Of a DNA stretch of 64,000 nt, positions 53,759 through 64,000 are shown piece by piece. Where the stretch lies: assembly GCF_017052655.1 (NCBI RefSeq), contig NZ_JAFIDC010000001.1, forward strand, positions 744,001 to 808,000, written 5' to 3'. Numbering within the stretch: position 1 is the first letter of the stretch; each line of letters begins with the position of its first letter. The notes beneath the pieces were generated by a model. That model searched no databases. It was not told where the DNA came from and was given only the letters and a program-made list of their open reading frames with translations. The stretch comes from Acholeplasma equirhinis (GTDB lineage Bacteria > Bacillota_I > Bacilli_A > Acholeplasmatales > Acholeplasmataceae). A program made the position numbers and the translations under genes.

Positions 53759-55087
<1,329 letters not shown>

Positions 55088-55187
55088 TTAAATAGACCGT
55101 ATATATTATACAGCATATTCACTTTATTTCAAATGAAAACTAATACAATCACACTATGTTTCATAGTTGAAACGTTTTCAATTGGTA

Positions 55188-55922
55188 TTATAACTTTTCG
55201 TAAATGATCATTAAACGTTTGTTTAATAAGAAAGTAATGATACTTACCATGATGGACAGTATCAAATTAAACGGTAAGATTGCATAAAGTAAATACATGA
55301 CCATATAATTTGATTCATTAATTCCAGGTATGACTATTAACATCGCAAGAATTGTCTCAAAGTCATATAAACCAATATAAAATGGTAGAATGACCAACCA
55401 ATTTGATACAACACCAATGATTGTCCAAATAACTGGAATTGATACAGCTGACCAAATTTTATTGGATAGACTATTCTTTTTATGATAAATCATAGATGAA
55501 ATAATAACAGTTACAACACCAATGATTAGATCAGCAAGTTCACCTACACCTAATGTAGATGAACCAGGAAGTTTAACAATAAAACGAATAATCGCAATAA
55601 TTGTTCCACTAAATGGTCCAAATAAATATCCACCAATATAAATAGGTACATTACTAAAATGGATATCTAAAAAACTAGGAATGGTTTGAATCAGTCCTGC
55701 TAATGGAAACTTCACATAATAGTAAAGTACAACTGATAAAGCAGCAAGCATTGAGAGTGCCACCATTTTTTTAATTGGTTTCGTCTCTTTACCATTCTTA
55801 CCTTCAAATCTAATTGCAGCAACGACTAAGAAACCAATTAAAATGATCAATAAGATAATTGATACAACTTCAACAACTCTTATGTTTTGCTTTAAAAACT
55901 CAATAACACTTTCAAAACTCAT
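55188..55922 (-). CDS. ribU: Riboflavin ECF transporter S component
   Basis: A 244-residue membrane protein with about six helices in the ECF S-component pattern (SMLAALSVVLYYYVKF, VPIYIGGYLFGPFSGTIIAIIRFIVKL). The specific call to riboflavin comes from the FMN riboswitch directly upstream. The frame is open further upstream, but the start at 55922 is correct because GGAGTG precedes it and the upstream part is riboswitch. The shared ECF ATPase and T subunits are not in this window. Confidence 0.9.
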   Translation of the reverse strand: MSFESVIEFLKQNIRVVEVVSIILLIILIGFLVVAAIRFEGKNGKETKPIKKMVALSMLAALSVVLYYYVKFPLAGLIQTIPSFLDIHFSNVPIYIGGYLFGPFSGTIIAIIRFIVKLPGSSTLGVGELADLIIGVVTVIISSMIYHKKNSLSNKIWSAVSIPVIWTIIGVVSNWLVILPFYIGLYDFETILAMLIVIPGINESNYMVMYLLYAILPFNLILSIMVSIITFLLNKRLMIIYEKL

Positions 55923-55941
55923 CACACTCACTCCTTTCAAT

Positions 55942-55968
55942 AAAAAATCGCCTACATATGTGGGCGAT
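55942..55968 (-). terminator. Terminator of the FMN riboswitch expression platform
   Basis: ATCGCC-CACATATGT-AGGCGAT followed by a T-run on the minus strand, between the aptamer and ribU. FMN binding should favour this hairpin and stop transcription. Confidence 0.85.
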
Positions 55969-56010
55969 GAAAAAAGATCTAAAATGACACTTAAAAATAA
56001 AGTGACCACT

Positions 56011-56123
56011 TTCTTCTCCCATCCAGACTATACTGTCGGTTCCTGAATTTCACAGGATCCTGCAAATAACTTTGCTCGCAGACTTTAACTGCCGGTGAGG
56101 AATTACGCCTCGCCCCGAAGATG
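56011..56123 (-). promoter_or_regulatory. FMN riboswitch (RFN element) of ribU
   Basis: The minus strand shows the conserved RFN blocks: CTTCGGGGCGAGGCGTAATT at the start, CTCACCGGC, the GATCCTG segment, GAACCGACAG and the closing TAGTCTGGATGGGAGAA. All arms of the known aptamer are present. Confidence 0.97.
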
Positions 56124-56233
56124 ATTAAGTTTTGTAATGATATTTTAACATGAAGACTATGTGATATCAAACAATATTATAATGAATACATTTTCAATGA
56201 TAGAATTCTATGATTTTATCACATGATTTGATG

Positions 56234-56239
56234 TATAAT
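56234..56239 (+). promoter_or_regulatory. -10 element for gpmI
   Basis: TATAAT, 33 bases before the gpmI ATG. The -35 (TGATTT at about 56211) is poor. Confidence 0.5.
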
Positions 56240-56271
56240 AACTACGGAATAAGAAAAGAGGTATTTATTTT

Positions 56272-57807
56272 ATGGCAGAAAAATTTGCAGCTTTAATTAT
56301 TATGGATGGACTAGGACTTGCTCCAGCATCTAAAGGTAATTCAGTTGAATTAGCTGATAAAGCATATTTAGACAATTTATTAAAAGAATATCCAAACAAC
56401 ACACTTGTTGCATCTGGTGAAGCAGTTGGCTTACCAGAAGGTCAAATGGGTAATAGTGAAGTTGGCCACTTAAATTTAGGTGCAGGTCGCATTGTTTGGC
56501 AATCATTATCAAGAATTAATGTTGCGATTAAAGATGGTTCATTCTTTACAAATGAAGCATTTTTACAAGCAGTTGCTTATGCAAAGAAAAATAATTCAAA
56601 ATTACACATCATGGGATTAGTATCAGATGGTGGTGTACACTCACACTTAGAACATTTTAAAGCAATGTATGAATTTGCTAAACAACAAGGTGTTTTAGAC
56701 AGAACTTACTTACATGCATTTATGGATGGTCGTGACACACCTCAAGAAGGTGGTTACGAATACTTAAAATCATTAGTTGATTATGGTTATAATGTAGCAA
56801 CAGTTTCTGGTCGTTTCTATGCAATGGATAGAGATAATAACTGGGATCGTATTCAACTTGCATTTGATGCAATGACATTAGGAAATGCTCCAGTGATTGA
56901 TGATGCATTAGAAGGTATTAAAATGTCTTATGCAGCTGGTGTTCAAGATGAATTCATCAAACCATTTGTTGTAAACAAAGCTGGTTTAATTGAAGATAAT
57001 GATGCAGTGATCTTCATGAACTTCCGTCCTGACCGTGCAATCCGTATGGCAACAGCATTATCAAATCCTGCTGCAACTAAAGAATTATATACAGAAGGTA
57101 AACCATTACTTGATGTATCAAAAGCTCCAAAAAATATTTTCTTAGTTTCAATGATGCATTATAAAGAAACTGTTAAAGGTCCTTTAGCATATGAACTTCA
57201 AACATTTGAAAATCTTTATGGTGAAGTGATTGAAAAAGCTGGTTTAAATCAAATTAGAGCAGCTGAAACTGAAAAATATGCACACGTTACATTCTTCTTT
57301 GATGGTGGTAAAGAAGTTCCACTTGCACATTCAACAAGAATTCTAGTTGAATCTCCAAAAGTTGCAACTTATGACTTAAAACCTGAAATGTCAGCTTATG
57401 AATTAACAGAAAAAGTTATTGCAGAACTTAGAACTGGTAAATATCAAACTATGATTCTAAACTTTGCAAACCCTGACATGGTAGGTCACACAGGTTCAAT
57501 TGAAGCAACTAAAAAAGCTGTTGAAGTTACTGTTGAATGCATGGGTAAAGTAGTTGATGTTATTACTAAAGAATTAAATGGTGTTACAATTGTTCTTGCA
57601 GACCATGGTAATGCTGAACAAATGTTAGATGCAGAAGGTAAACCACATACTGCACATACAACAAACTTAGTTCCAGTTGTCGTTACTAAGAAAGGTATTA
57701 ATGTAAATCACGGTGCTCTATGCGATGTTGCACCAACATTACTTGATTTACTTGGTATCCCACAACCTGCAGCAATGACTGGTAAATCATTAATTTCAAA
57801 AGAATAA
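56272..57807 (+). CDS. gpmI: 2,3-bisphosphoglycerate-independent phosphoglycerate mutase
   Basis: The 511-residue glycolytic enzyme interconverts 3- and 2-phosphoglycerate. It has the metal site LIIMDGLGL, the phosphoserine motif GNSEVGHLNLGAGR, DGRDTPQ, NFRPDRAIR and the C-terminal ADHGNAEQM. Length is typical. AAAAGAGG precedes the ATG. Confidence 0.97.
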   Translation: MAEKFAALIIMDGLGLAPASKGNSVELADKAYLDNLLKEYPNNTLVASGEAVGLPEGQMGNSEVGHLNLGAGRIVWQSLSRINVAIKDGSFFTNEAFLQAVAYAKKNNSKLHIMGLVSDGGVHSHLEHFKAMYEFAKQQGVLDRTYLHAFMDGRDTPQEGGYEYLKSLVDYGYNVATVSGRFYAMDRDNNWDRIQLAFDAMTLGNAPVIDDALEGIKMSYAAGVQDEFIKPFVVNKAGLIEDNDAVIFMNFRPDRAIRMATALSNPAATKELYTEGKPLLDVSKAPKNIFLVSMMHYKETVKGPLAYELQTFENLYGEVIEKAGLNQIRAAETEKYAHVTFFFDGGKEVPLAHSTRILVESPKVATYDLKPEMSAYELTEKVIAELRTGKYQTMILNFANPDMVGHTGSIEATKKAVEVTVECMGKVVDVITKELNGVTIVLADHGNAEQMLDAEGKPHTAHTTNLVPVVVTKKGINVNHGALCDVAPTLLDLLGIPQPAAMTGKSLISKE

Positions 57808-57821
57808 TTTATGTATTAAAT

Positions 57822-57857
57822 AAAAAGAGGAAATCTAAATTGAATTCCTCTTTTTTA
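57822..57857. terminator. Bidirectional intrinsic terminator
   Basis: AAAAAGAGGAA...TTCCTCTTTTTT between the convergent gpmI and GyrI-like genes. Confidence 0.85.
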
Positions 57858-57860
57858 TAC

Positions 57861-58490
57861 TCAATTTTTCTTAATTGGATGTCTTAAGACAGTTTTTAAA
57901 CTTACACTGTCAGTTTTTCTTGGGTCTGATATGTAAATCTCATGGTGATATCTTTCATCACTGATGTCTACTTGATATCCTTTATCTTTCAGATAAACAT
58001 GCATGATTTCAACAGTTTTTGGTTCATCTTGATATGGACCAACATGCAACATTTGTACACAAAGTCTTTCATCATATGTGAAAAACTGTACTTTTTCATA
58101 ATCCTTAGTTTTTTTCTTTTTATTAATCGTTTCAATAGCCCAACTGACATCTTCTTTTCTAATAAAGTCTGGCAGTCTTAAAAGTGATATGAATTGAAAC
58201 TCATCATAGCGATCATAATCAACACCTTTTAAGCCTTCAATCCACCAAAAACCTTCTAATGGTGGTACGACATAGGTTTCAAAGTTTGGAATTTTGTACT
58301 CACCTTTTTCACTCATCTTTAAAGTATAGGCAACACCATAGAGTAATTCGACTGCCTTAGCATAGTCTCCTTGTTCACTATTAGGGTTCCCCTTACCTTT
58401 AACAGTTAAGTAATTTATTTTAGGAATTTCTATGATCATTGGTTCTTGTTTAGGTTGATATTGATCTTTATAAACTTTTTTTAAAATCAA
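57861..58490 (-). CDS. GyrI-like small-molecule-binding protein
   Basis: A 209-residue protein of the GyrI-like/SOUL-related fold. It shows IPKINYLTVKGKGNPNSEQG near the start, PPLEGFWWIEG, and the second-half VQMLHVGPYQDEPKT. Members bind small hydrophobic compounds and may act as cyclopropanoid hydrolases. The ligand here is not evident. Its start overlaps the phosphoesterase gene by four bases. Confidence 0.82.
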   Translation of the reverse strand: MILKKVYKDQYQPKQEPMIIEIPKINYLTVKGKGNPNSEQGDYAKAVELLYGVAYTLKMSEKGEYKIPNFETYVVPPLEGFWWIEGLKGVDYDRYDEFQFISLLRLPDFIRKEDVSWAIETINKKKKTKDYEKVQFFTYDERLCVQMLHVGPYQDEPKTVEIMHVYLKDKGYQVDISDERYHHEIYISDPRKTDSVSLKTVLRHPIKKN

Positions 58491-59209
58491 TTGCCATTTT
58501 TAAGTCCTCCTTCAATTTCATTTCCATTTTCATCAAAGACTAAGACATTTACTTTTTTAGTGATGATAGTTTTTGCATCTACTCCGATGAACCCTTTTTT
58601 TCTAAATGGTTCATCTGATTCTTTACCGAGTTCATAATAGTTTAAAGCTTGTACATGAAAGTGCCCAAAAACATATGTTTTGTCATAAGGTTTAAAGTAT
58701 TTAATAAAGTATGGTGTATTTGCGAAGTTATAAATATACCAATCTTTTTCATTTGAATATTCATATCCAGCATGAATGAATTCATATTTACCTAGTTCGA
58801 ATTTTGGTACCATACTTTCAAGTAATTCAATTAAAAATGGATATCTTCTATTTATAGAATCTCTAATTTCTTCGATTGTTTTCGCATTCGGATCACTAAA
58901 TTCTCTTAATGTATTACCTAATCCATTGTGCTTAATATTAAATAAACCGTCACTTTTACCTGTTAGGAAATCAAGTAAAAAATCATCATGATTCCCTCTA
59001 ATCATGATTAATCTATTTAAACGATTAAAATATTTTAAAAATCCAAGGACATCTATATTTTCAATTCCTCTATCAAAGTTATCACCTAAGGATATAAGAA
59101 TATGATTTTCATTCTCTAAGTCAAACCCTTTTTGATCAAGTGCATCAACAAGTGGTTTAAGATTGCCATGGATGTCAGAAAAGACGAAATAATGTTTCAA
59201 AGTCTGCAC
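58487..59209 (-). CDS. Calcineurin-like metallophosphoesterase
   Basis: A 240-residue phosphoesterase of the PPP-like group with all metal motifs: FSDIHGN, SLGDNFDRG, IRGNHDD, FIHAGYE and VFGHFH. It may act as a protein phosphatase or on a dinucleotide. It is coupled to the GyrI-like gene and divergent from gcvT. Confidence 0.88.
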   Translation of the reverse strand: MQTLKHYFVFSDIHGNLKPLVDALDQKGFDLENENHILISLGDNFDRGIENIDVLGFLKYFNRLNRLIMIRGNHDDFLLDFLTGKSDGLFNIKHNGLGNTLREFSDPNAKTIEEIRDSINRRYPFLIELLESMVPKFELGKYEFIHAGYEYSNEKDWYIYNFANTPYFIKYFKPYDKTYVFGHFHVQALNYYELGKESDEPFRKKGFIGVDAKTIITKKVNVLVFDENGNEIEGGLKNGN

Positions 59210-59268
59210 CTCTTAACTTATTTTATCATGATATAAACATTAGAATGGTTAAAACATATACTATCGTA

Positions 59269-59274
59269 TATAAT
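59269..59274 (+). promoter_or_regulatory. -10 element of the gcv operon
   Basis: TATAAT, 22 bases before the gcvT ATG. It overlaps an in-frame upstream ATG (59273), which therefore cannot be in the mRNA. I saw no glycine riboswitch. Confidence 0.6.
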
Positions 59275-59296
59275 GGAAAGAAAGAGGGAATATACT

Positions 59297-60373
59297 ATGA
59301 GCGAACTTAAAAAAACAATCCTATATGAAAAACACCAATCTGTTGGTGCAACCATTGTTGAATTCGGTGGTTTTTTAATGCCACTTTATTACACAACAAT
59401 TCCTATTGAACATCACACTATCAGAAATGAAGTTGGTATGTTTGATGTCTCTCACATGGGTGAAATACTCATTAAAGGTAAAGATGCACTTAAATTTGCA
59501 AATTATATATTATCTAGCAACATTGTTGTTTCAAATAAAATGCAGTACGGCTTTTTACTTTATGAAAACGGAACAATTGTTGATGATTTAATGGTTTATC
59601 CATTTAGTGAAGATAAAATCTTACTTGTCGTAAATGCTTCTAATACAGATAAAGATTTTGAACACATTTTAAAATATACAAATGGTTTCGATATTACTGT
59701 AGAAAATAGATCAAATGACTTTGGCGAAATTGCAGTTCAAGGTCCTAAGAGTTTCGACACACTTTCAAAACTCTTTAAATCTTTACCTGAACATTCTGGT
59801 GACTTTGGCTCATTCCCTTATGAAGATGGTTATCTCTTAATTTCACGCAGTGGTTATACTGGTGAAGATGGATTTGAAATCTATGGTTCTAATGAAGAAA
59901 TATTAAATCTTTGGGACAAGTTCTATAACCTAGGTATTACACCATGTGGACTTGGATGTCGAGATACCCTTCGCTTTGAAGCCGCCATGCCACTTTATGG
60001 ACATGAAATCGATAATACAATCAATCCATTCGAAGCAGGTTTAACCTTTGCAGTTGATTTAACAAAAGAAGATTTTGTTGGAAAAGCTGCACTTACAGTT
60101 TTAAAAGACAACATCAAACGTAAAGTTGTTGGGTTAGAACTTTTAGAAAGAAATGTACCACGTCAAGGCTACCCTGTGTTTGCAGGTGAAACTGAAATTG
60201 GAAGAATTACAACCGGTTATTTATCTCCAAGTACAAATCTTCCAATAGCAATGGCGTTAATTGACAGTAACTATGCTAAAATTGGAACGAACATCTATGT
60301 TTCAATAAGAAACAAGATGATTCCTGCAGTTGTTAGAAATAAAAAATTTATTGAAAAGAAAAATAAGGTTTAA
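59297..60373 (+). CDS. gcvT: Glycine cleavage system T protein (aminomethyltransferase)
   Basis: The 358-residue T protein transfers the methylene group from the lipoyl arm of H protein to tetrahydrofolate. It shows EVGMFDVSHMGEI, the catalytic Asp region YTGEDGFEIYG and CRDTLRFEAAMPLYGHE. The ATG at 59297 is chosen because AAAGAGGG lies before it and the earlier ATG falls inside the -10 box. Confidence 0.96.
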   Translation: MSELKKTILYEKHQSVGATIVEFGGFLMPLYYTTIPIEHHTIRNEVGMFDVSHMGEILIKGKDALKFANYILSSNIVVSNKMQYGFLLYENGTIVDDLMVYPFSEDKILLVVNASNTDKDFEHILKYTNGFDITVENRSNDFGEIAVQGPKSFDTLSKLFKSLPEHSGDFGSFPYEDGYLLISRSGYTGEDGFEIYGSNEEILNLWDKFYNLGITPCGLGCRDTLRFEAAMPLYGHEIDNTINPFEAGLTFAVDLTKEDFVGKAALTVLKDNIKRKVVGLELLERNVPRQGYPVFAGETEIGRITTGYLSPSTNLPIAMALIDSNYAKIGTNIYVSIRNKMIPAVVRNKKFIEKKNKV

Positions 60374-60387
60374 GGAGAATTAAAACT

Positions 60388-60756
60388 ATGAACAAACACG
60401 ATGTTAAATATTTATCAAGCCATGAATGGTTATATGTAGAAGGTAACAAAGCTAAAGTTGGTATTTCATCTTATGCTGCAATGCACTTAGGTGATATTGT
60501 CTTCTTTGATTTACCAAAGGTAGGTCAAACATTTAAAAAGGAAGCTGTCTTTGGTGCAGTTGAATCAGTCAAATCAGCGTCCGACCTTTATTTACCAGCA
60601 TCTGGTACAGTTGTTGCAGTAAATGAAGCATTAGTAACTAAACCAGAGCTTGTTAATGAAGATCCATTTAATAACTGGATCGTAGAAATTGAATTATCAG
60701 ACTTATCAGAACTTAATTCATTACTTGATGTTACACAATACGAAGCAACACTCTAA
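60388..60756 (+). CDS. gcvH: Glycine cleavage system H protein
   Basis: A 122-residue lipoyl carrier. The lipoylated Lys is in GAVESVKSASDLYLP (about residue 61), with HEWLYVEG near the start. AAGGAG precedes the ATG. In operon with gcvT (14-base gap). Confidence 0.97.
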   Translation: MNKHDVKYLSSHEWLYVEGNKAKVGISSYAAMHLGDIVFFDLPKVGQTFKKEAVFGAVESVKSASDLYLPASGTVVAVNEALVTKPELVNEDPFNNWIVEIELSDLSELNSLLDVTQYEATL

Positions 60757-60775
60757 TATTTAAAGGGGATAAACT

Positions 60776-62089
60776 ATGCATAAATATCTGCCACACACTG
60801 AAGGTGATATCAAGCAAATGCTTGATGCCATCGGTGTCGGTTCGCTTGATGAATTATTTGAAAAAATACCAAAAAAACTTCAATATCAAGGTAAATATGA
60901 TGTTCCAAATCAATTATCTGATTTAGAAGTTACAAAACTCTTAAATGAAATTGCTGCTAATAATAAAACATTAACTATTTTTAGAGGTTATGGTGCATAT
61001 GATGTTTATACACCTTCAATCATTAAAGCATTAACTTCTCGTCAAGAGTTTATTACATCATATACACCATATCAACCTGAGGTTTCTCAAGGTACACTTC
61101 AATATATCTTTGAATATCAATCCATGATTTGTGAGATTACAGGTATGGATGTAACAAATGCTTCAATGTATGATGGTCCTACCGCAACAGCTGAAGCAAT
61201 TCTGATGGCGATTTCACATACCGGTAAAAAGAAGATTGTTTATTCATCTTTAATACATCCAAGAACAATTGAAGTTGTAAAAACTTATGGACATTACCGT
61301 GATTTAGATTTTGTTCCACTACCTGAAAAAGATGGTTTAACAGATTTCTCTAAATTAGCTGAACTATCTAAAGACTCAGCTGCAGTTTTAGTTCAATCAC
61401 CAAATGTATATGGGAATATTGAACATTTAAATGGTATTTCAGATACGATCCATGCTGAAGGATCACTTTTCATTATGAATACTGAAATTACATCACTTGC
61501 ACTATTTAATACACCAGGTAACCTTGGTGCGGATATTGCATGTGGTGATTTACAATCACTTGGTGTACCATTATCATTTGGTGGTGCTTATATTGGTTTC
61601 TTAGCAGCTAAAACACCACTACTTAGAAAAATGCCAGGACGTATTTGTGGTATTACAACAGACCAAGACGGTAAACGTGCATTTGTGTTAACTCTACAAG
61701 CTCGTGAACAACATATTAGACGTGCAAAAGCTAACTCAAATATTTGTTCAAATCAATCTTTAATGGCTCTATCTGTAGCAATTTATCTATCTTCTATGGG
61801 CAAAGAAGGCTTTATTGATTTAGCAAGATTATCTTTAGATGGCGCATACTATTTAGAAGCTGAACTTGTAAAAACTGGTTTATTTACAAAATCGAATAAT
61901 CAAACACACTATAAAGAATTCGTACTTGAATCTAAAATTGATCCAAAAGACTTTGACACGTATTTAATTGAAAAAGGTTATCTTGGTCCACAATATTTAG
62001 GTGATGGTAAATATTTATTTGCAGTTACAGAAAAAAGAACTAAAGATGAGATTGATCAATTTGTGAAAGTTGTAGGTGAATTCAAATGA
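60776..62089 (+). CDS. gcvPA: Glycine dehydrogenase (decarboxylating) subunit 1
   Basis: The 437-residue N-terminal half of the split P protein, as in Bacillota. It has FRGYGAYDVYTPSIIKAL, TPYQPEVSQGTLQYIFEYQS and NASMYDGPTA. The stop TGA overlaps the gcvPB start in ATGA, which also shows that TGA is a stop in this organism. Confidence 0.96.
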   Translation: MHKYLPHTEGDIKQMLDAIGVGSLDELFEKIPKKLQYQGKYDVPNQLSDLEVTKLLNEIAANNKTLTIFRGYGAYDVYTPSIIKALTSRQEFITSYTPYQPEVSQGTLQYIFEYQSMICEITGMDVTNASMYDGPTATAEAILMAISHTGKKKIVYSSLIHPRTIEVVKTYGHYRDLDFVPLPEKDGLTDFSKLAELSKDSAAVLVQSPNVYGNIEHLNGISDTIHAEGSLFIMNTEITSLALFNTPGNLGADIACGDLQSLGVPLSFGGAYIGFLAAKTPLLRKMPGRICGITTDQDGKRAFVLTLQAREQHIRRAKANSNICSNQSLMALSVAIYLSSMGKEGFIDLARLSLDGAYYLEAELVKTGLFTKSNNQTHYKEFVLESKIDPKDFDTYLIEKGYLGPQYLGDGKYLFAVTEKRTKDEIDQFVKVVGEFK

Positions 62090-63540
62090 GATACTATGAT
62101 ACTTTAATTTTTGAAATCACTAAACAAGGTCGTGTTGGTCACAACCTTCCAAAAAATCAATTCCCTTCTGTTAAACTCGATGCATCACTCTTAAGAGAAC
62201 AAAAAGCGGAACTCCCTGAAGTTTCAGAATTAGAAGTTGTTAGACACTATACCAATGTTTCATTAAAGAACTTTGGGATTGAATCAGGATTTTATCCACT
62301 TGGCTCATGTACAATGAAGTACAATCCTAAATTAAACGATGAACTTGCTGGCCTTCCTGGTTTTGCAAATGTCCATCCACTTCAACCAAATGAGGTTTCT
62401 CAAGGTTTCTTAGAAATATACTTTGACCTTGCAAGATACTTATCTGAGTTAACTGGGATGGATGCATATTCATTAAACACCTATGCTGGTGCACATGGTG
62501 AACTTGCAGGTTTAATGATTATTAAAAAATATCATGAACTTAGAAATGATTCTAAACGTAAATTAATTATCGTCCCTGATAGTGCACATGGTACTAACCC
62601 AGCCTCTGCAACTGTGTGTGGATTTGATGTGATTGAAATCAAATCACATCCAGATGGTACAGTAAATATTGATGCATTAAAAGAAGTTTTAAATGCAAAT
62701 GTTGCTGGTCTCATGCTAACAAATCCTAATACAGCCGGTGTATTTGAAAAAGACATCGTTGAAATTTCAAAACTTGTACACGAAGCTGGTGGTTTAGTTT
62801 ATTATGATGGTGCTAACCTTAATGCACTCCTTGGTGTATCTCGTCCAGGAGACATGGGCTTTGACATTACACACTTAAACTTACATAAAACATTTTCAAC
62901 ACCTCATGGTGGTGGTGGACCAGGTTCCGGTCCAGTTGGTGTTAAGGCCTTCTTAAAAGAATTCTTACCAGGACCAGTCGTTGAAAAAACAACTTCTGGT
63001 TTCAAATTCCATCAACCAGAAACTTCAATCGGTGCACTTTCTGCATTCTATGGAAATGCATCCGTATATTTAAGAGCTTATGTTTATATTAGAACATTAG
63101 GTATTGAAAATCTTAAAATGATTGGTAAACTTGCAACACTAAATGCCAATTATATTAAGGAAAGTTTAAAAGATTATTATAAACTTCCAATCGAAGGACA
63201 TGCAATGCATGAATTCGTCTTTGATGGCTTAATTGACCAATCAACAGGTGTTAAAACACTTGATATTGCGAAACGTCTTCTAGACTACGGTATGCATGCA
63301 CCAACAATTTATTTCCCACTCATCTTCTCTCAATCCATGATGATTGAACCAACAGAAGCTGAAAGTAAAGAAACACTGGATAAATTTATTGATGCTTTAA
63401 AATCTATTGCTAAAGAAGCAATTGATGATCCTGAAAATCTAAAATCTGCACCTCACAATACAGTGGTTCGTCGTTTAGATGAAGCCAAAGCTGCAAGAAA
63501 TCCAATCGTTGCATATAAAGATATTCATAAGTTTATTTAA
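62086..63540 (+). CDS. gcvPB: Glycine dehydrogenase (decarboxylating) subunit 2
   Basis: The 484-residue C-terminal half of P protein, carrying the PLP lysine in LNLHKTFSTPHGGGGPGSGP. Also GSCTMKYNPK and PDSAHGTNPASA. With gcvPA it decarboxylates glycine. The L protein (lpd) is not in the window. A good terminator follows. Confidence 0.97.
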   Translation: MRYYDTLIFEITKQGRVGHNLPKNQFPSVKLDASLLREQKAELPEVSELEVVRHYTNVSLKNFGIESGFYPLGSCTMKYNPKLNDELAGLPGFANVHPLQPNEVSQGFLEIYFDLARYLSELTGMDAYSLNTYAGAHGELAGLMIIKKYHELRNDSKRKLIIVPDSAHGTNPASATVCGFDVIEIKSHPDGTVNIDALKEVLNANVAGLMLTNPNTAGVFEKDIVEISKLVHEAGGLVYYDGANLNALLGVSRPGDMGFDITHLNLHKTFSTPHGGGGPGSGPVGVKAFLKEFLPGPVVEKTTSGFKFHQPETSIGALSAFYGNASVYLRAYVYIRTLGIENLKMIGKLATLNANYIKESLKDYYKLPIEGHAMHEFVFDGLIDQSTGVKTLDIAKRLLDYGMHAPTIYFPLIFSQSMMIEPTEAESKETLDKFIDALKSIAKEAIDDPENLKSAPHNTVVRRLDEAKAARNPIVAYKDIHKFI

Positions 63541-63547
63541 CAAATAA

Positions 63548-63575
63548 CCCCATCCAAATCAGGATGGGGTTTTTC
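63548..63575 (+). terminator. Intrinsic terminator of the gcv operon
   Basis: CCCCATCC-AAATCA-GGATGGGG followed by TTTTT. Confidence 0.92.
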
Positions 63576-63588
63576 ATTTACTTGATTT

Positions 63589-63903
63589 TTATTTAAATAC
63601 TGCTTGAAATACTTTAGTCGCTTCTGTAACTGATAGTGTTAGAAAATCTGATGTGTCACAAAGATCAACATTGTTTCCTAAAATACTATCAAAGAAATCT
63701 CTAAAGTCATCAATCTTTCCAACATAATCCGTAAAAATAAATCTAAATCTTGTTTCAGTTACATTATCACACAAAATAAAATCATAATCTTCAAATGTCA
63801 CTTTAATGACACGTTCTTCAATTTGTTCAAAACTGATTGGGAATACTTCATATAGGTTTGAGTTGATTTTACCTATCATTTCTGCAATTTGTTGTAAGTT
63901 CAT
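63589..63903 (-). CDS. Hypothetical protein
   Basis: A 104-residue protein I do not recognise. It is soluble, with alternating beta-like segments (VIKVTFEDYDFILCD, TRFRFIFTDYVG) and a C-terminal helix. ATG 63903 follows GAGGTGA; the frame is open upstream without a ribosome site. It stands alone between the gcv operon and a terminator of the next gene beyond the edge. Confidence 0.65.
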   Translation of the reverse strand: MNLQQIAEMIGKINSNLYEVFPISFEQIEERVIKVTFEDYDFILCDNVTETRFRFIFTDYVGKIDDFRDFFDSILGNNVDLCDTSDFLTLSVTEATKVFQAVFK

Positions 63904-63946
63904 AAGAATCACCTCATCCTTATTATATATCAGTATCATGTAATAA

Positions 63947-63977
63947 AGAAAAACAGGCACTTAAAATAAGTACCTGT
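63947..63977 (-). terminator. Probable terminator of a gene beyond the right edge
   Basis: AACAGGTACTTATTTTAAGTGCCTGTT (one G-U pair) followed by TTTCTTT on the minus strand. Confidence 0.7.
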
Positions 63978-64000
63978 TTTGAATGAAATGATCAATCAAA

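Noticed and set aside
59210-59296. Glycine riboswitch before gcvT
   Set aside because: The leader is only about 20 bases after the -10 box; there is no room for the aptamer and no motif seen.
62080-62092. Use of TGA as a Trp codon (Mycoplasma code)
   Set aside because: TGA ends gcvPA at an ATGA overlap and ends several other genes; Trp is encoded by TGG throughout.

Overview
The window looks like a chromosome segment from a wall-less, low-GC member of the Mollicutes, most probably Acholeplasma or a close relative (Acholeplasmatales/Izemoplasma-type). This rests on very AT-rich DNA, Bacillota-type gene order, typical Mollicute short proteins and no cell-wall genes. TGA is a true stop: gcvPA ends at TGA inside an ATGA overlap with gcvPB, and TGG encodes Trp. 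This separates it from Mycoplasma and Spiroplasma (code 4). The genus call is inference; no database was searched.

Layout. 1-8.1 kb (mostly minus strand): the 5' end of ymdB, rny, a membrane protein, a heterodimeric BmrCD-type ABC exporter, recA and pgsA. 8.1-20.9 kb: rpsT, then one long minus-strand block that follows Bacillus gene order. It runs alaS (T-box leader), ruvX, a DUF1292 gene, an O-methyltransferase, a metallopeptidase, greA, yqeG, yqeH, yqeK, rsfS, yqeM, comEA, comEC, holA and a DnaQ-like exonuclease. 20.9-32.6 kb is accessory DNA: a two-gene module with an FRG/RNase III-like fusion, an MFS transporter, a large M6-metalloprotease lipoprotein, a histidine phosphatase, tRNA-Thr, a MerR-like regulator with a membrane partner, a nucleoside phosphorylase and a small protein resembling the FtsZ C-terminal domain.

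32.7-45.2 kb is the most interesting part. A 2,400-residue BspA-type leucine-rich-repeat protein is read leftward. Divergent to it is an operon of five paralogous small exported proteins around a SipW-like (ER-type) signal peptidase. All six exported proteins carry the same signal-peptide end, [FY]-A-x-F-x-F, with the Ala at residue 23 (five proteins) or 24 (the giant). Both transcription units have the same promoter-like motif, GGGTTT followed after 16-17 bp by TATAAA. I read this as a dedicated surface-fibre or adhesin system analogous to the SipW/TasA/camelysin systems of Bacillus, but in a cell without a wall.

45.3-48.6 kb: a GlsB-like membrane protein, a GIY-YIG-like protein, a MazG-like pyrophosphohydrolase overlapping a nuclease-helicase (possible defence genes), and tRNA-Arg. 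48.6-64 kb is housekeeping: a GNAT acetyltransferase, a PAP2 phosphatase, a patatin, smpB, rnr, eno, an FMN-riboswitch-controlled riboflavin transporter (ribU), gpmI, a GyrI-like protein, a phosphoesterase, the glycine cleavage operon gcvT-gcvH-gcvPA-gcvPB, and a hypothetical gene at the right edge.
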